Assembly (NCBI GenBank): GCA_003669055.1
Contig: RAYB01000031.1
Coordinates: 1-61,542, forward strand
Reading direction: 5' to 3'
Length of the DNA: 61,542 nucleotides
From: a bacterium 1XD21-70
GTDB lineage: Bacteria; Bacillota; Clostridia; Lachnospirales; Lachnospiraceae
Shown: positions 1 to 9,204 of the stretch, one piece after another
Layout: every line of letters begins with the position of its first letter
Numbering within the stretch: position 1 is the first letter of the stretch
Translations under genes and position numbers: made by a program
The notes under the pieces: model-generated
What the model was told of the DNA's origin: nothing
Seen by the model: only the letters and a program-made list of their open reading frames with translations
Databases searched by the model: none

Positions 1-41
1 ATTATACCATGTTTTACCATTTGATAAAAGTTTTATTTCAA

Positions 42-261
<220 letters not shown>

Positions 262-455
262 ATCACCGGAAACTTGCAAGAAAATTTTCATACTCCTGCC
301 CCAACTGCTTCCCATAAGGATCATTCATGGCCTTTGCCGCCCCAATCCCCTTTATATATAAATTTCCGTACCAGTTCAACTGCGGCACCTTCTGCAGTTC
401 CGTCTTTGCCCACTTCCACAAACCGGCTGCTGCCTTACTATGATTTGCCGTGACC

Positions 456-930
456 TCAAAACAGGCTTCCCATCACATCCCTGTATCCCATTTCCCGGCA
501 CAAATAGATACAGTCCAGCAGGCTGTTTGTCCCAAAGTCATCCTCCATCTGTCCGTCCGGGTCATAGCCGCAGGCGCAGTCAAAGTTCGCGTTCTTTGCC
601 CGCTCCAATAAACCGGCGTACTTTCCATCCCCATTGTATTTTCTAATCAGGTGCGTCAGTATCTGCAGTGTACTCCCTATCCCCTGGAATGAATTCCGCT
701 CCCTGTCCTTCAACTCCTCCTCAAAAAGGAGAGCAACCGCCTCTTCGTCATCGATATGGCAGTACAGAAAATAATACGACAGCCGGAGACGGCCAATATA
801 ATTCTCGTCATCCGTACCCCATTCCACTATGAAATTCCTTATAGCGGACTGTGTTGTCATTTCCTGCTTTCAGAGCCTGGTAAACAGCCTGCTGCTCTTC
901 TATTTTAGTTCTCAACTGTTCCTTCCCCAT
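456..930 (-). pseudogene. Frameshifted small immunity-island protein
   Basis: A start ATG at 930 with a GGAAGGAAC site opens a frame beginning MGKEQLRTKIEEQQ that ends early at 808. A second frame continues in perfect register of sense (IVEWGTDDENYIGRL onward) to 456. Removing one T from the short T-run at about 832-834 would join them as KEFIVEWGTDD. The joined product is about 157 residues, acidic and helix-rich, with no signal peptide. It overlaps the end of the upstream gene by 26 nt, so it was translationally coupled. I do not recognise the family. Context suggests a former immunity protein. A sequencing error is the alternative to real decay. Confidence 0.6.
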
Positions 931-1786
931 AGCCTGTTCCTTCCACTCGTTCCTTTTGCGCCAGTTCCGCCAGCATACGCCGGGCATCTTCCACCACATA
1001 CAACGTCCCGCCCTCCCGGATTGCGTATTCCAGATGTGTTCTGGCGTTCTTTAACTCATTGCAGGCAATATCCACATCCGCAAGGCATACGGCAGAAACC
1101 ACTTTTTGAAGCTTTGCTGTATATCCGGCGCTCCGGGCTTCCTCCATGCGGCGGAATGTCTCATACTCTCCCCGCCACAGAGCCAGGCTGGCATCCATAG
1201 CCTTCAGCATCTTCTGCCCTGTTTTCTGTACGGATGCTTTTGTGGATGAGGAGACAAAAGCATCTGCTTCCTGCCTCACCTGCATCGCCCTTTCCAGATC
1301 TTCCATCTTTTTATAACAGCTAAAACGGGTGTTCAAAAGGACAAGTTGATAATTAGCGCTTACTTTGTCCTTACATAGAGACTCTGCCAAAGCCAGCGCA
1401 TCGGTAAACTGTCCGGACCACATAAGCCCGGATGCCTCGTTGACATGGATAGCCCGGATACTCCACTTTCTTTTATATACCTTTTCCAGCAGGCGCATCA
1501 CCTGAACATAGGTGATTGGATCGCAGTCCTGGCTCAAAATCAGATTCAAGAGCATAAAATCACGGGAGATCCAAATGCTGATTGGAAAAGTGATCGCAAA
1601 AAGAATCATCAGTTTGAACAGAACATCTGCAATGCCGTCATCCCCCCACCAGATTCCTCTAATGCCCGCAATAACATACAGCAAGAAGATCAGAATGAGA
1701 AGCCCCTGCTTAACCCGAAGTCTCTTTTTGTGTTGATGAGCAATCTCTTCCGGAGTTTTATTTTGATATTGCATAGCAGCTTTCAT
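905..1786 (-). CDS. Membrane-anchored TPR-like protein
   Basis: A 293-residue protein. Residues 25-75 contain two hydrophobic segments (LLILIFLLYVIAGI and LMILFAITFPISIW). The remainder is a soluble helical domain with TPR-like repeats (EASGLMWSGQFTDALALAESL; ARTHLEYAIREGG) predicted on the cytoplasmic side. The start ATG at 1786 follows a GAGGATGG site. It is in the minus-strand train of small genes and overlaps the next, frameshifted one. The similar layout at 28785-29438 (membrane helices then a TPR-like tail) suggests related families within this island. I cannot assign a biochemical function. Protein-protein interaction, perhaps toxin neutralisation, is inferred from context only. Confidence 0.75.
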   Translation of the reverse strand: MKAAMQYQNKTPEEIAHQHKKRLRVKQGLLILIFLLYVIAGIRGIWWGDDGIADVLFKLMILFAITFPISIWISRDFMLLNLILSQDCDPITYVQVMRLLEKVYKRKWSIRAIHVNEASGLMWSGQFTDALALAESLCKDKVSANYQLVLLNTRFSCYKKMEDLERAMQVRQEADAFVSSSTKASVQKTGQKMLKAMDASLALWRGEYETFRRMEEARSAGYTAKLQKVVSAVCLADVDIACNELKNARTHLEYAIREGGTLYVVEDARRMLAELAQKERVEGTGYGEGTVEN

Positions 1787-1807
1787 GTTTTTCCATCCTC
1801 TTTTCTT

Positions 1808-2207
1808 TTATATTGTATTTGTACTCTCCGTTTCACTATTTCCCATGTCTTTCTTCGGGCAACAATCCATACGCTGCTGTTTCTTTTGTCCATTCCCCCC
1901 ATGCCGCATAGCTATTGTATAATCAAGCAACCTTTTATAATCACTTCTGCGATACGGCTGTTCACAGGAGACACTGACACGGGCAAGTTGTTCTTTCGTC
2001 ACCGGCCTAATAGAAGTACATGAATTTTTACAACTCATATTTGGCAATCTAAAACATTTCTCCGCATTTTGGAATTGACCTCGTTCTATATAATGCCAAC
2101 CCAGCCAACAATGGATTTTCTTCTTTATTAGCAATATAATATTCCTCCAGTGTTCCATAACCTCTGTCTATGCTCTCGAAAGCTTCATATCGTACATCTT
2201 TTCCCAT
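1808..2207 (-). pseudogene. Frameshifted TPR-like immunity-island gene
   Basis: A start ATG at 2207 behind GGGGAGGATAAAT opens MGKDVRYEAFESIDRGYGTL and stops at 2049. A second frame picks up IERGQFQNAEKCFRL and runs to 1808. The two halves join sensibly near 2087-2094 at a TATATA tract as a TPR-like helix pair (LLAGLALY, then IERGQFQNAEKCF). A two-base loss or one-base gain there would explain the break. The C-terminal part is basic and unlike known domains. The gene is the second broken one in the first 2.3 kb. Confidence 0.55.
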
Positions 2208-2263
2208 ATTTATCCTCCCCACATGTACATTTTATAAGTGTATTTTTTATCTGTACTTTTAAC

Positions 2264-2812
2264 TCATTTACCCTGAGCAGGAAGACCGTCAGCCATATCA
2301 AAAAACTTGCACCTACACTCCGGGCAGACTGACGGAATGATCAGCGGACAAAATTTCAGCTTCGCATATTTGATATGCCTCCCCTCTATGCTCCGCAAAC
2401 ATTCCTTTTCTTTCAGATTATCCCCTCGTGTCGGAACATAATATGGAAATGGATGTCCGCAGCAAGGACACCGCCAAAAAAGTTTTGGAGTAAAACCCAA
2501 CGGAACAGCCGCAAAAAAAATCGGAAGTGATATAGCAGCCGCCACAATGAAAAACGCCAAAAACGGTTTGTTTTCTATCATGGCACTCATTCCCAGGTTC
2601 CTGCCCCAAATAACCACAGGAATGAACAGCACCATACTGCAGACACAAAAAGCAGCAAAGCATCCCCATTGTATCAGAAATACTGCTTTCGCAAAGGCAC
2701 AGCACCGCCGGAACCGGGGCGGCATCTGTGGGAAAACATATGGGAATGGTTTTAATGTATTCTCCTGCTGTAATCGCCAGTTCGCAATATCATCCGTGGG
2801 TTTTCTCATCAT
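2264..2812 (-). CDS. Two-helix membrane protein with zinc ribbon
   Basis: A 182-residue protein with two transmembrane helices (about residues 45-70 and 85-105) followed by a cytoplasmic tail. The tail carries two Cys pairs, CPCCGHPF near residue 116 and CPECRCKF near residue 163, spaced as in a zinc ribbon. The start follows CCGGAGGACAGG. An ATG three bases downstream is an equally good start. It is conserved in style with other small membrane proteins of this train, but I do not know a named family. A metal-binding regulatory or immunity role is only an inference. Confidence 0.7.
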   Translation of the reverse strand: MMRKPTDDIANWRLQQENTLKPFPYVFPQMPPRFRRCCAFAKAVFLIQWGCFAAFCVCSMVLFIPVVIWGRNLGMSAMIENKPFLAFFIVAAAISLPIFFAAVPLGFTPKLFWRCPCCGHPFPYYVPTRGDNLKEKECLRSIEGRHIKYAKLKFCPLIIPSVCPECRCKFFDMADGLPAQGK

Positions 2813-2867
2813 CCTGTCCTCCGGCGGCTCCTTAAAATCCTACATACTACTATGCTTTTTGCCCTGT

Positions 2868-3224
2868 TCATAGCTTGATAAAAGTATCTGCATCTAAATA
2901 ATAGTTCAGCGCTTTCAGCAATTCTTCCTCGGTGGCATCTCTTTTCTGATCTAAAGCATTGATAACAACATCTGCCACAAGTTCCGGCATGATCGAATAG
3001 TCCATATTGTTTTCAATCGCATATTGGGGGAAAATTTCTTCCTCATTTTCGTCAAATTCCGGTCTGGAAGCCATGTAGCAGGGGGTAGATAAAGATAAAA
3101 TATCGTCTGGTTCATAAATATACCAGTCATTATCTTCTTCCACTGCGCCTTCTCCTTCCTGCAGGTATTTTTCCTTGATAGATAAAAAGACTTCTTTCAT
3201 TGTGCATTTGGTATTGTGTATCAT
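2868..3224 (-). CDS. Small acidic protein, unknown
   Basis: A 118-residue acidic soluble protein (many Glu and Asp; MPELVADVVINALDQ, ATEEELLKALNYYLD). I chose the start at 3224 because AAGGAGG sits eight bases upstream. The upstream in-frame ATG would place that ribosome site inside the gene. There is no membrane segment or known catalytic motif. Its position between membrane and lipoprotein genes of the same strand, and its acidity, fit an immunity-type protein. No family is recognised. Confidence 0.7.
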   Translation of the reverse strand: MIHNTKCTMKEVFLSIKEKYLQEGEGAVEEDNDWYIYEPDDILSLSTPCYMASRPEFDENEEEIFPQYAIENNMDYSIMPELVADVVINALDQKRDATEEELLKALNYYLDADTFIKL

Positions 3225-3352
3225 AGCATATTCCTCCTTCATCGCTTAGAGCTGTTCTGCCCAGTCAATGCCTGGATAAAGTTTCCCGTCCTTATGAAAT
3301 ATCTTTGCCTTGTCCTATATATAGTCTGTATCACCTCATCTGCGCTTTTGGC

Positions 3353-4156
3353 TCACTCGTCAGCATTTTCAGTAATTGGGATTTCATAAGCCTTTTTCTC
3401 CAGGTACTCCCAATGCCCATCACCAACAGGTTCAAAGGATGTCCATGCCACTTTAAGCTGGTTTTCATATATATAAAATTTAACGCGCGTTTTAACTCCA
3501 TTACTCGTATCAATATCAGGCTCTGCCACATAATCAAAAGTGTAAACCATGTGTTTCTGTGTCCAGTCCGAAATATCCCGGTAATAAATTACCGCATTTT
3601 CCGCCGGTATCTTTATCAATCCAAACAGCTTCTCGCTTTCTTCTTTTCCTGGAAGATAGAAATAGCATCGTGTTCCATATGTGGTGATGTAAAATTCATT
3701 TTCTCCTGCCTTGTCCTGAAACAGTATCTCGCCATCACTCAAATCAATCAAGAGCAGATCGCTTTCTTTCAGCCAGCCTTCCACATAGCCATTGTGGTGG
3801 GGAGCCGTCCAATGTTCCGCACAAACCCAGGTTTTACCATCTTCCTGTATGCTCCCACGCATCGCCTTGCTTCCCACATCGGGATAACGATACAATACCG
3901 AATCATTCTCATCCAGGATATGTATATCGTAGTCATAGGTTTTCTCATAATCATCCGCTTTTTCCCATTGAAGATAACAAGAACTTCCCTCAATGGGAGA
4001 TTTTTCATCATAAGCATAGGAATCTCTGCTATAATCGGACGGATATATTACTTCATATTCTGTTGCAGCTGCTGCTGGATTACAGCCAGTCAACAATAGA
4101 ACAACTATTGCTACCCAGCATAAAGAAACAATATGGCACACAATTTTTATTTTCAT
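3353..4156 (-). CDS. Lipoprotein, unknown
   Basis: A 267-residue secreted lipoprotein. The N-terminus has a positively charged start, a hydrophobic core and the lipobox LLLTGC, so it should be lipidated and anchored outside the membrane. The mature part is beta-rich with many aromatic residues. The start at 4156 forms an ATGA overlap with the stop of the upstream membrane protein gene, showing translational coupling. An AAGGAG site lies upstream. The pair (two-helix membrane protein plus lipoprotein) may work together at the envelope. Function unknown. Confidence 0.75.
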   Translation of the reverse strand: MKIKIVCHIVSLCWVAIVVLLLTGCNPAAAATEYEVIYPSDYSRDSYAYDEKSPIEGSSCYLQWEKADDYEKTYDYDIHILDENDSVLYRYPDVGSKAMRGSIQEDGKTWVCAEHWTAPHHNGYVEGWLKESDLLLIDLSDGEILFQDKAGENEFYITTYGTRCYFYLPGKEESEKLFGLIKIPAENAVIYYRDISDWTQKHMVYTFDYVAEPDIDTSNGVKTRVKFYIYENQLKVAWTSFEPVGDGHWEYLEKKAYEIPITENADE

Positions 4157-4677
4157 ATCTGCCCCGTTCTCCTTTTCATGCCGCCTGTCACGCACCACGC
4201 CGCCACATACAACATGATATAGACACTCGTTAGTACAAGGACAATGATGTACTTTTGCCGAAGTCCGGCAGTGTATCTTTCTGCTGTCTGCCCCGGCTCC
4301 ACAGTGATATAGGAGCGGTCAGCAGAAATCGCCAGCACCCGCCGCTCCACTGTTGTTCCTGCGTCCACAATCTTCTGGCCCAGCTCACGGGTGAGGGCCT
4401 GCTCGCTCCACTGATAGCCGCTCCCACTGATGTCCTGATAGTAGACCATATAAGCGGTCTTAGTCGGGTTCATGCGGCGGTCACGTCCACTCGCACCCGT
4501 ATTCTGCACCTGGACGGGCAGTACCTGATAGGGCGAAAAGGTATAAACGCCTTTGTCCTCGTAACTGTCAGCGGGGAGGATAGCAGACAGATACCTGAAA
4601 GAAAGATAACCCATCGCCGCTGCTAAGATCAGCAGCATAATTCCTACCACAAAGATCATAGATTTTAGTTTTCCCAT
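4153..4677 (-). CDS. Two-helix membrane protein (DUF3592-like)
   Basis: A 174-residue protein with an N-terminal helix (about 7-30), an extracytoplasmic domain of about 100 residues and a C-terminal helix (about 143-163). The topology, plus the GYQWSEQALTRELGQKIVDAG type of segment, resembles DUF3592-like envelope proteins, but this is a weak match from memory. The start follows CAGGGGGTAC. It is coupled by a 4-nt overlap to the downstream lipoprotein. Function unknown. Confidence 0.65.
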   Translation of the reverse strand: MGKLKSMIFVVGIMLLILAAAMGYLSFRYLSAILPADSYEDKGVYTFSPYQVLPVQVQNTGASGRDRRMNPTKTAYMVYYQDISGSGYQWSEQALTRELGQKIVDAGTTVERRVLAISADRSYITVEPGQTAERYTAGLRQKYIIVLVLTSVYIMLYVAAWCVTGGMKRRTGQI

Positions 4678-4712
4678 ATGTACCCCCTGAAGTTGCAGAT
4701 ACCTGTTAAGTG

Positions 4713-5228
4713 TTATGCTATATACAGATTTTCTCTTTTTAACACAGCAAATATCTTTTTTTGCATATCTTTGCTGATCTTTTCAATGGCCGTCAGATAC
4801 CTGTCCTTGTCCTGCTCCAGCCATGCACAGATAAAATTCCGGTAAAACTCCTTTTCCGCTTTTGCGTTTCCGGATATCGCATAGATTGCGGAATACATCG
4901 GCATGATATCTGTTTCTCCCGACAGCCAGGAACGGAATGCCCGTTCTTCTAAAGGATTGCTGTTTATAAATTCCATCTGGTCGGCCCAGGTTGCCGCCTC
5001 CTCTTTTGCAATGTCTGCGCCTTTCCCCTGGGAATTCAAAAAGATCAGGATATACGCTTTCCCTGTATGGTTTGAACCTCGGAATACTTTTTTTGCCGTT
5101 TCCTCATTGCGGAGCACAAGCTCTTTGAAATCCTGCTCTTCCTTTTTGCTCAGGCTCATAGAGCTTGCCTGTATATATTCCTTTATCCTTTTTTCTGCTT
5201 CCTGCTTTTCTCCTGCTGCTCCGTTCAT
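4713..5228 (-). CDS. Helical soluble protein, unknown
   Basis: A 171-residue, charged, mostly helical protein without signal or membrane segments. It shows alternating amphipathic helices (EKRIKEYIQASSMSLSKKEE; NFICAWLEQDKDRYLTAIEK). The start ATG overlaps the stop of the upstream gene by 4 nt (ATGA), so the two are co-translated. The domain is not one I can name. Context again suggests an immunity-type or polymorphic-system accessory protein. Confidence 0.65.
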   Translation of the reverse strand: MNGAAGEKQEAEKRIKEYIQASSMSLSKKEEQDFKELVLRNEETAKKVFRGSNHTGKAYILIFLNSQGKGADIAKEEAATWADQMEFINSNPLEERAFRSWLSGETDIMPMYSAIYAISGNAKAEKEFYRNFICAWLEQDKDRYLTAIEKISKDMQKKIFAVLKRENLYIA

Positions 5229-5719
5229 GCAAACCTTCCCTTTCCACGTAGTTTCTCTGCCAAATTTTCCAGATCCTCTTTTGTCATAGGCGGAATCAGG
5301 ATGTGATCCGCGTCAAACTTTTGAACATCATATCTGTTCAGTTCCTCAATTCCCTGTTCCAGTTCCCTGCCGGTAAAGACCCTCTCTTCTTCCACACAGT
5401 ACATCTCTGCTTTGCCCAGACGTTTTTCTATCTCTCCTGCAAGCCTGGCAAAATCTGTGATCTCCGCTCTGGTTGTAGGAATATTATAGCTTATCTCATA
5501 ATACCCTTCTCTGGCTCTGCTGCCGTCAAAAAAGATTCCCCGACCGATATGCTCCGGATGATAAAACACAGCCGTTCCGTTTGCCTGCTCATTCTCCTGC
5601 AGGATATAAAAATCATTGTTGGAACCATAGCAAAAGCCACAGGCGTGAGCCAGCGATGGGATATCAAGTACTGTCTTTCCAAATAGTTTCTTCTGTCTGA
5701 TCTGCAAAGTAAATGCCAT
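5225..5719 (-). CDS. DUF4299-like protein
   Basis: A 164-residue soluble protein that looks like the DUF4299 family of Bacillota: an N-terminal beta segment (FTLQIRQKKLFGKTVLDIPSLA), GRGIFFDGSR in the middle and a C-terminal helix. There is no known activity. The start follows AGGGAGATTTTGTT. It is the first intact gene of this half of the minus-strand train, next to the transposon boundary, so any upstream promoter or toxin gene was probably separated by the insertion. Confidence 0.6.
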   Translation of the reverse strand: MAFTLQIRQKKLFGKTVLDIPSLAHACGFCYGSNNDFYILQENEQANGTAVFYHPEHIGRGIFFDGSRAREGYYEISYNIPTTRAEITDFARLAGEIEKRLGKAEMYCVEEERVFTGRELEQGIEELNRYDVQKFDADHILIPPMTKEDLENLAEKLRGKGRFA

Positions 5720-5917
5720 AACAAAATCTCCCTGTCTATTTATACAAATAAATGTGTTTTCAGCTTTTCATATCTCATTTTTCGGAAAAGCGCAAACTGA
5801 AATTTCCGATTTATATATTTGTTTTAAAATCTTTATCTGCTATTTATAACATATATTTATAAATTATTCCCCAATGTGTACACAATTCCGAAAAGGGAAT
5901 TTCGTATATAACTATAC

Positions 5918-6064
5918 TTATTTATTCCCATTCTTGCTGCCTTTGCCAAAATCCTCTCCAAATACCTCACGGAAAATATCCTTAGCAGTATTTTTATCAA
6001 AATTGAGGGCACTGGGGCTTAGCTGGGTGTCCGTAAAACAGTAATCAAAAACGAATGGCAACTG
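5918..6064 (-). pseudogene. Orphan C-terminal gene fragment
   Basis: An open stretch without a start codon encodes about 48 residues ending DIFREVFGEDFGKGSKNGNK and a TAA at 5918-5920. It has codon use like a real C-terminus and lies directly upstream of the DUF4299-like gene, in the position where a toxin gene would precede its immunity genes. It is cut at its 5' side, where the mobile element begins. The parent gene cannot be identified. The rest of 5720-6111 holds AT-rich spacer DNA. Confidence 0.4.
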
Positions 6065-6111
6065 TCAGTCAGGATTGGTTACAAAATATAAGGTTTTACG
6101 GAGGTTCCACT

Positions 6112-6369
6112 ATGAACAAGATGTTATCGTGCGAGTTTAACATCGACACTGGCAATGTCGAACTGCGCTATGCGGACGGGGGCATGATTTCCATTGACTG
6201 TACCGAGGTCGAGAAGGAAGTCGCTATGAGCATCAACGCCCGTTTTGAACTGGACTGGCTCGTCTATAACGCCCCCTTGGACTATGCGAAGTTGGTTCTC
6301 TGCGGTGACTTGGAAGGCTATCTCAAGCAAGTGGCTAGCCCGTATGGTGGAATTGGCTGGGAATCATGA
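6112..6369 (+). CDS. DUF6061 family protein
   Basis: An 85-residue acidic protein of the DUF6061 type found in clostridial mobile elements (MLSCEFNIDTGNVELRYADG, then ELDWLVYNAPLDYAKLVLCGDLEGYL). I start at ATG 6112, eight bases after GGAGG, rather than at an upstream in-frame ATG that lacks a ribosome site. It is the first gene inside the left end of the element and ends before a strong terminator. Function unknown. Confidence 0.75.
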   Translation: MNKMLSCEFNIDTGNVELRYADGGMISIDCTEVEKEVAMSINARFELDWLVYNAPLDYAKLVLCGDLEGYLKQVASPYGGIGWES

Positions 6370-6380
6370 ACTATTAACAA

Positions 6381-6419
6381 GACACCACATCCGAGATTAT
6401 GGTCGGATGTGGTGTCTTT
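6381..6419. terminator. Bidirectional hairpin terminator
   Basis: A perfect 14-bp stem (GACACCACATCCGA at 6381-6394 with its complement at 6403-6416), 8-nt loop and a following TTTC. It separates the DUF6061 gene from the convergent CBASS operon and can stop transcripts from both sides. Confidence 0.85.
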
Positions 6420-6448
6420 CGTTGAAATCACTGGCTTATCTGCTCGTC

Positions 6449-7201
6449 CTACTTGATTTGAGAAAGAAGTTCAGCCCATTTGGCCTCCAATTCCGGTTTT
6501 AGCTTTTCAAACACCTTGGGGGACAGTCTAACCTTAAAATACATTTTTGTGGTTTCGTATTCAACAACGCACGAGAGGAGAATTGTATCACGGTCAACTG
6601 TTGCGGTTCCGCCTTCAGTAATTAAATGAGTATAAAATTGCTTGCAAACAGAGTCCATCTTGAACGAAAAAACTATAAGTTGAATGCAATCTATAATTAC
6701 GACTGAAGAAAACACAGCTTGTGCGGCCCAAAGAACCCATGTTATATCAACGGCTCTAAGCAAAGCCAGTAGAAATACTACGCCGACTGCTACCATGATT
6801 TTGATAATAGCGCAGGTCCGCATGGCCTTTGCTTCTTCGCGACTATAAAAGGCACTCTCATAGGTGTTTACAGCGTACTTCTTTATCGAGGGCGCTTCAT
6901 TGTTGCTGTAATATCCCTCTGTACGATCTTCTGTAAGGTTGGCAGAAAACGCATTAGCGATGTTGTCCTTGATTCTACCAATCTCAGCCTCATACCACAG
7001 AGAACAGTTATCGATTACGGTCAGCACGACATAGGCGAGAGCAAGAATTATCTGCATCACCAAAAGAAGTGGCTTTGCACAATCGAGGATAACTAATGTT
7101 AAAAACGCAAATGCGGCATTTGTCCAAAAACAAATAGCCGCCACTTTAGTGAACCAATCAGATATGTTGTAGCGGTTTTGAAAATCGTCTCGTGCTTGCA
7201 T
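6449..7201 (-). CDS. CBASS four-helix membrane effector (S-4TM type)
   Basis: A 250-residue protein with four predicted transmembrane helices (about 18-40, 44-64, 130-148 and 155-178), a cytoplasmic region between the pairs and a C-terminal soluble domain. Last gene of a CD-NTase operon, overlapping the E2-like gene by 44 nt. Membrane effectors of this kind in CBASS are thought to be activated by the cyclic oligonucleotide and to damage the inner membrane, killing infected cells. It most resembles the S-4TM effector class. That label is from topology and context, not from a profile search. The start follows AAAGG. Confidence 0.75.
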   Translation of the reverse strand: MQARDDFQNRYNISDWFTKVAAICFWTNAAFAFLTLVILDCAKPLLLVMQIILALAYVVLTVIDNCSLWYEAEIGRIKDNIANAFSANLTEDRTEGYYSNNEAPSIKKYAVNTYESAFYSREEAKAMRTCAIIKIMVAVGVVFLLALLRAVDITWVLWAAQAVFSSVVIIDCIQLIVFSFKMDSVCKQFYTHLITEGGTATVDRDTILLSCVVEYETTKMYFKVRLSPKVFEKLKPELEAKWAELLSQIK

Positions 7202-7883
7202 ATTCAGCCTTTCGTTTATTGATGTAGTCCGTAATTATATCGTATGCCTCATAGCAGTAGCATTTGCGATACCTAGAGTTGATATCAGCAAGTAGCTGTT
7301 TTCCGTGGCAATCTCTAAGTTTGCGTCCTGAACCGCAGGGACACGACATATGACCACGATATGGTTTTATTTCCACTAACATTGCAAGAAGTTCTACAAG
7401 AAGATCGTCATCCTGGGCATCGTAGCGCTCTTTATATGCCTGAATTATTCCCTCAAGTCCATGAGGGCGCTCTCCGTATTGAGGAACAGTTCCATATTTG
7501 TAGAAATATTTGGCAGCATAAAGATAACTAGGCAAAACTTGGTCTACAAATCCCGCTATGGTCGGACTCTGCTCAAGCAGTGAGAACAAATCGCAACTCG
7601 CCCCGAGGCAAAGAGCATTGTCTGAATCACGGAGAAAATGTTCAAATGCACCATTCGCCGGGATTTTTCCGCTTGTTTCCCAAATTGTTGGAGGGAACAA
7701 CGGGAAATCCCAAGGGACATGAATCTTGATTTTGTAGTCTTCGCAGAGATGTGGTCCACAATAAGTGTGATCTAGCCAGTATACCCCTTCAATGTCAATG
7801 CCATCTTCAATACACTCATAAGACAGACCATCATGCAAAAAAACCATCTCATCGGCTTGTTTTATGAGTTCGGCCTTGTCCAT
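7158..7883 (-). CDS. CBASS E2-like conjugase
   Basis: A 241-residue protein. The N-terminal part is a prokaryotic E2-like (UBC-fold) domain with hydrophobic PWDFPLFPPTIWE near 57-69 and a putative catalytic cysteine at 92 in the motif NALCLG. The C-terminal part carries a SEC-C-like zinc motif, CPCGSG at 181-186 and DCHG at 191-194. In short type II CBASS the E2 alone modifies the CD-NTase to prime it. The start ATG shares one base with the CD-NTase stop (TGATG) and has GGGGA upstream. An upstream GTG in frame is less likely. No E1 or JAB protease gene accompanies it. Confidence 0.8.
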   Translation of the reverse strand: MDKAELIKQADEMVFLHDGLSYECIEDGIDIEGVYWLDHTYCGPHLCEDYKIKIHVPWDFPLFPPTIWETSGKIPANGAFEHFLRDSDNALCLGASCDLFSLLEQSPTIAGFVDQVLPSYLYAAKYFYKYGTVPQYGERPHGLEGIIQAYKERYDAQDDDLLVELLAMLVEIKPYRGHMSCPCGSGRKLRDCHGKQLLADINSRYRKCYCYEAYDIITDYINKRKAEYASTRRFSKPLQHI

Positions 7884-9106
7884 CAAATTTTTCCCCACGG
7901 CTTGGTCGGAGTAATGGAAGAAGGCCGGGATACCGTCGCACTCACACTAGGGATATTGCTTGCGTAAGGGTTTAATACTTTCTCAACAAAGGTGAGGCCA
8001 AAGCCACTGTTCAGCCCAGCGAGATACTTTCGTTCTTCTACAGGTGTGGTGTCCACAAAATCCCCCTTTACAGCCTTGACCCAACGGAAAAACATCTGGG
8101 CCGTTTCATCAGTCCAGGAATCCGCAAAATTGTCCTCTGGGTTGACGGGGTTCGGGATAACCCACTTTTTGTCCTTCCGATTGATAAACACCTTTTGCAT
8201 ATGATATGCCTCATTTCGAGGGCGTCGTCCCTGGAGTAACTCCGAGTAATCATCAATACCCTCGACAATACGAGGTAGCAATACATCTACATCGGCAGGC
8301 TGTGTACCATTGGCAATCTGTGCGGCTAGAGTAGTAATGATTACAGAGGCCAGTCTGCACTTTCCTGCTTTATCGCTCTCGGCATAAAACAAGTCACGAT
8401 GTCGTTTCAGAATCTGGATGCAGACTTGGAGCGGCGAGCGGACATAGTAATCCGGCACATCATCGACAGATGCGAACATAGTACGATTTTCATTCAGAAT
8501 GCGTTCCTTCCGTTCATGCAACCCAACTAAAAGAAAGGGTTGATTGATGCCGTCAAACCAATCACCATATCCGTCCGGGTTGCTTGCCTGCCATATGTAA
8601 TCTGTAGCGCCCTTCTTTTCGGTAATGGCTACAGCCTTGTCTGCAAACGCATCTTGGACACCTAAACTCTTAAGTCGGAGACATTCAGTGTCCCCTTCAT
8701 GGACACAGGGAACAACATCCATAGACAAACCTATATCACCTGAGATATTGGCATAATCTAGTGTCCAGCATCTGTCTTCCTCTGGACGCATTTTAGGCCC
8801 ATACTCCTTACTGCCCTTGAGTGTAGTCCCGACAACTTGTTTAACTGTCATCGGAGAAGTTTCTGCCTTGGCATCCGACAATTCACAAACAACATCAATG
8901 TCGAAGTCGGTCTCTTTGCCATCCTTGAGCGGGCGTACCACTGTCCCCGTCCTAAACGACCCTTGTGGATAGAAATGTGCTTCAATCCCATTTTCGCTCA
9001 GGAACTTGGCCATTCCCTGATATCGTTCTACTGCATATTGGTACATGGACGGGGAAATATCCATGCCGGCAGCCAACTTCTCAAAATCTTGCTTTTTGTT
9101 TCTCAT
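7883..9106 (-). CDS. CBASS CD-NTase (cGAS/DncV-like nucleotidyltransferase)
   Basis: A 407-residue nucleotidyltransferase. The pol-beta fold signature is clear: QGSFRTGT at 48-55 (GS motif), then the catalytic DFDID at 67-71 and a third carboxylate at D130 (GLSMDVV). On phage infection such enzymes make cyclic di- or trinucleotides that activate the neighbouring effector. The nucleotide product cannot be read from sequence. First gene of the CBASS operon, with CGGAGG upstream and a consensus-like promoter at 9211-9239. The extreme C-terminus ends PWGKI rather than in glycine, which matters because type II enzymes are conjugated through their C-terminus. Confidence 0.9.
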   Translation of the reverse strand: MRNKKQDFEKLAAGMDISPSMYQYAVERYQGMAKFLSENGIEAHFYPQGSFRTGTVVRPLKDGKETDFDIDVVCELSDAKAETSPMTVKQVVGTTLKGSKEYGPKMRPEEDRCWTLDYANISGDIGLSMDVVPCVHEGDTECLRLKSLGVQDAFADKAVAITEKKGATDYIWQASNPDGYGDWFDGINQPFLLVGLHERKERILNENRTMFASVDDVPDYYVRSPLQVCIQILKRHRDLFYAESDKAGKCRLASVIITTLAAQIANGTQPADVDVLLPRIVEGIDDYSELLQGRRPRNEAYHMQKVFINRKDKKWVIPNPVNPEDNFADSWTDETAQMFFRWVKAVKGDFVDTTPVEERKYLAGLNSGFGLTFVEKVLNPYASNIPSVSATVSRPSSITPTKPWGKI

Positions 9107-9204
9107 CTAAACCTCCGATTAAGAAATGTTTGTTTCCCACAACACTACATGAAGGGGCAAGGCCAAACAAGCTTGATAACACAGCTTGCTCAGAACTAAA
9201 TCGA

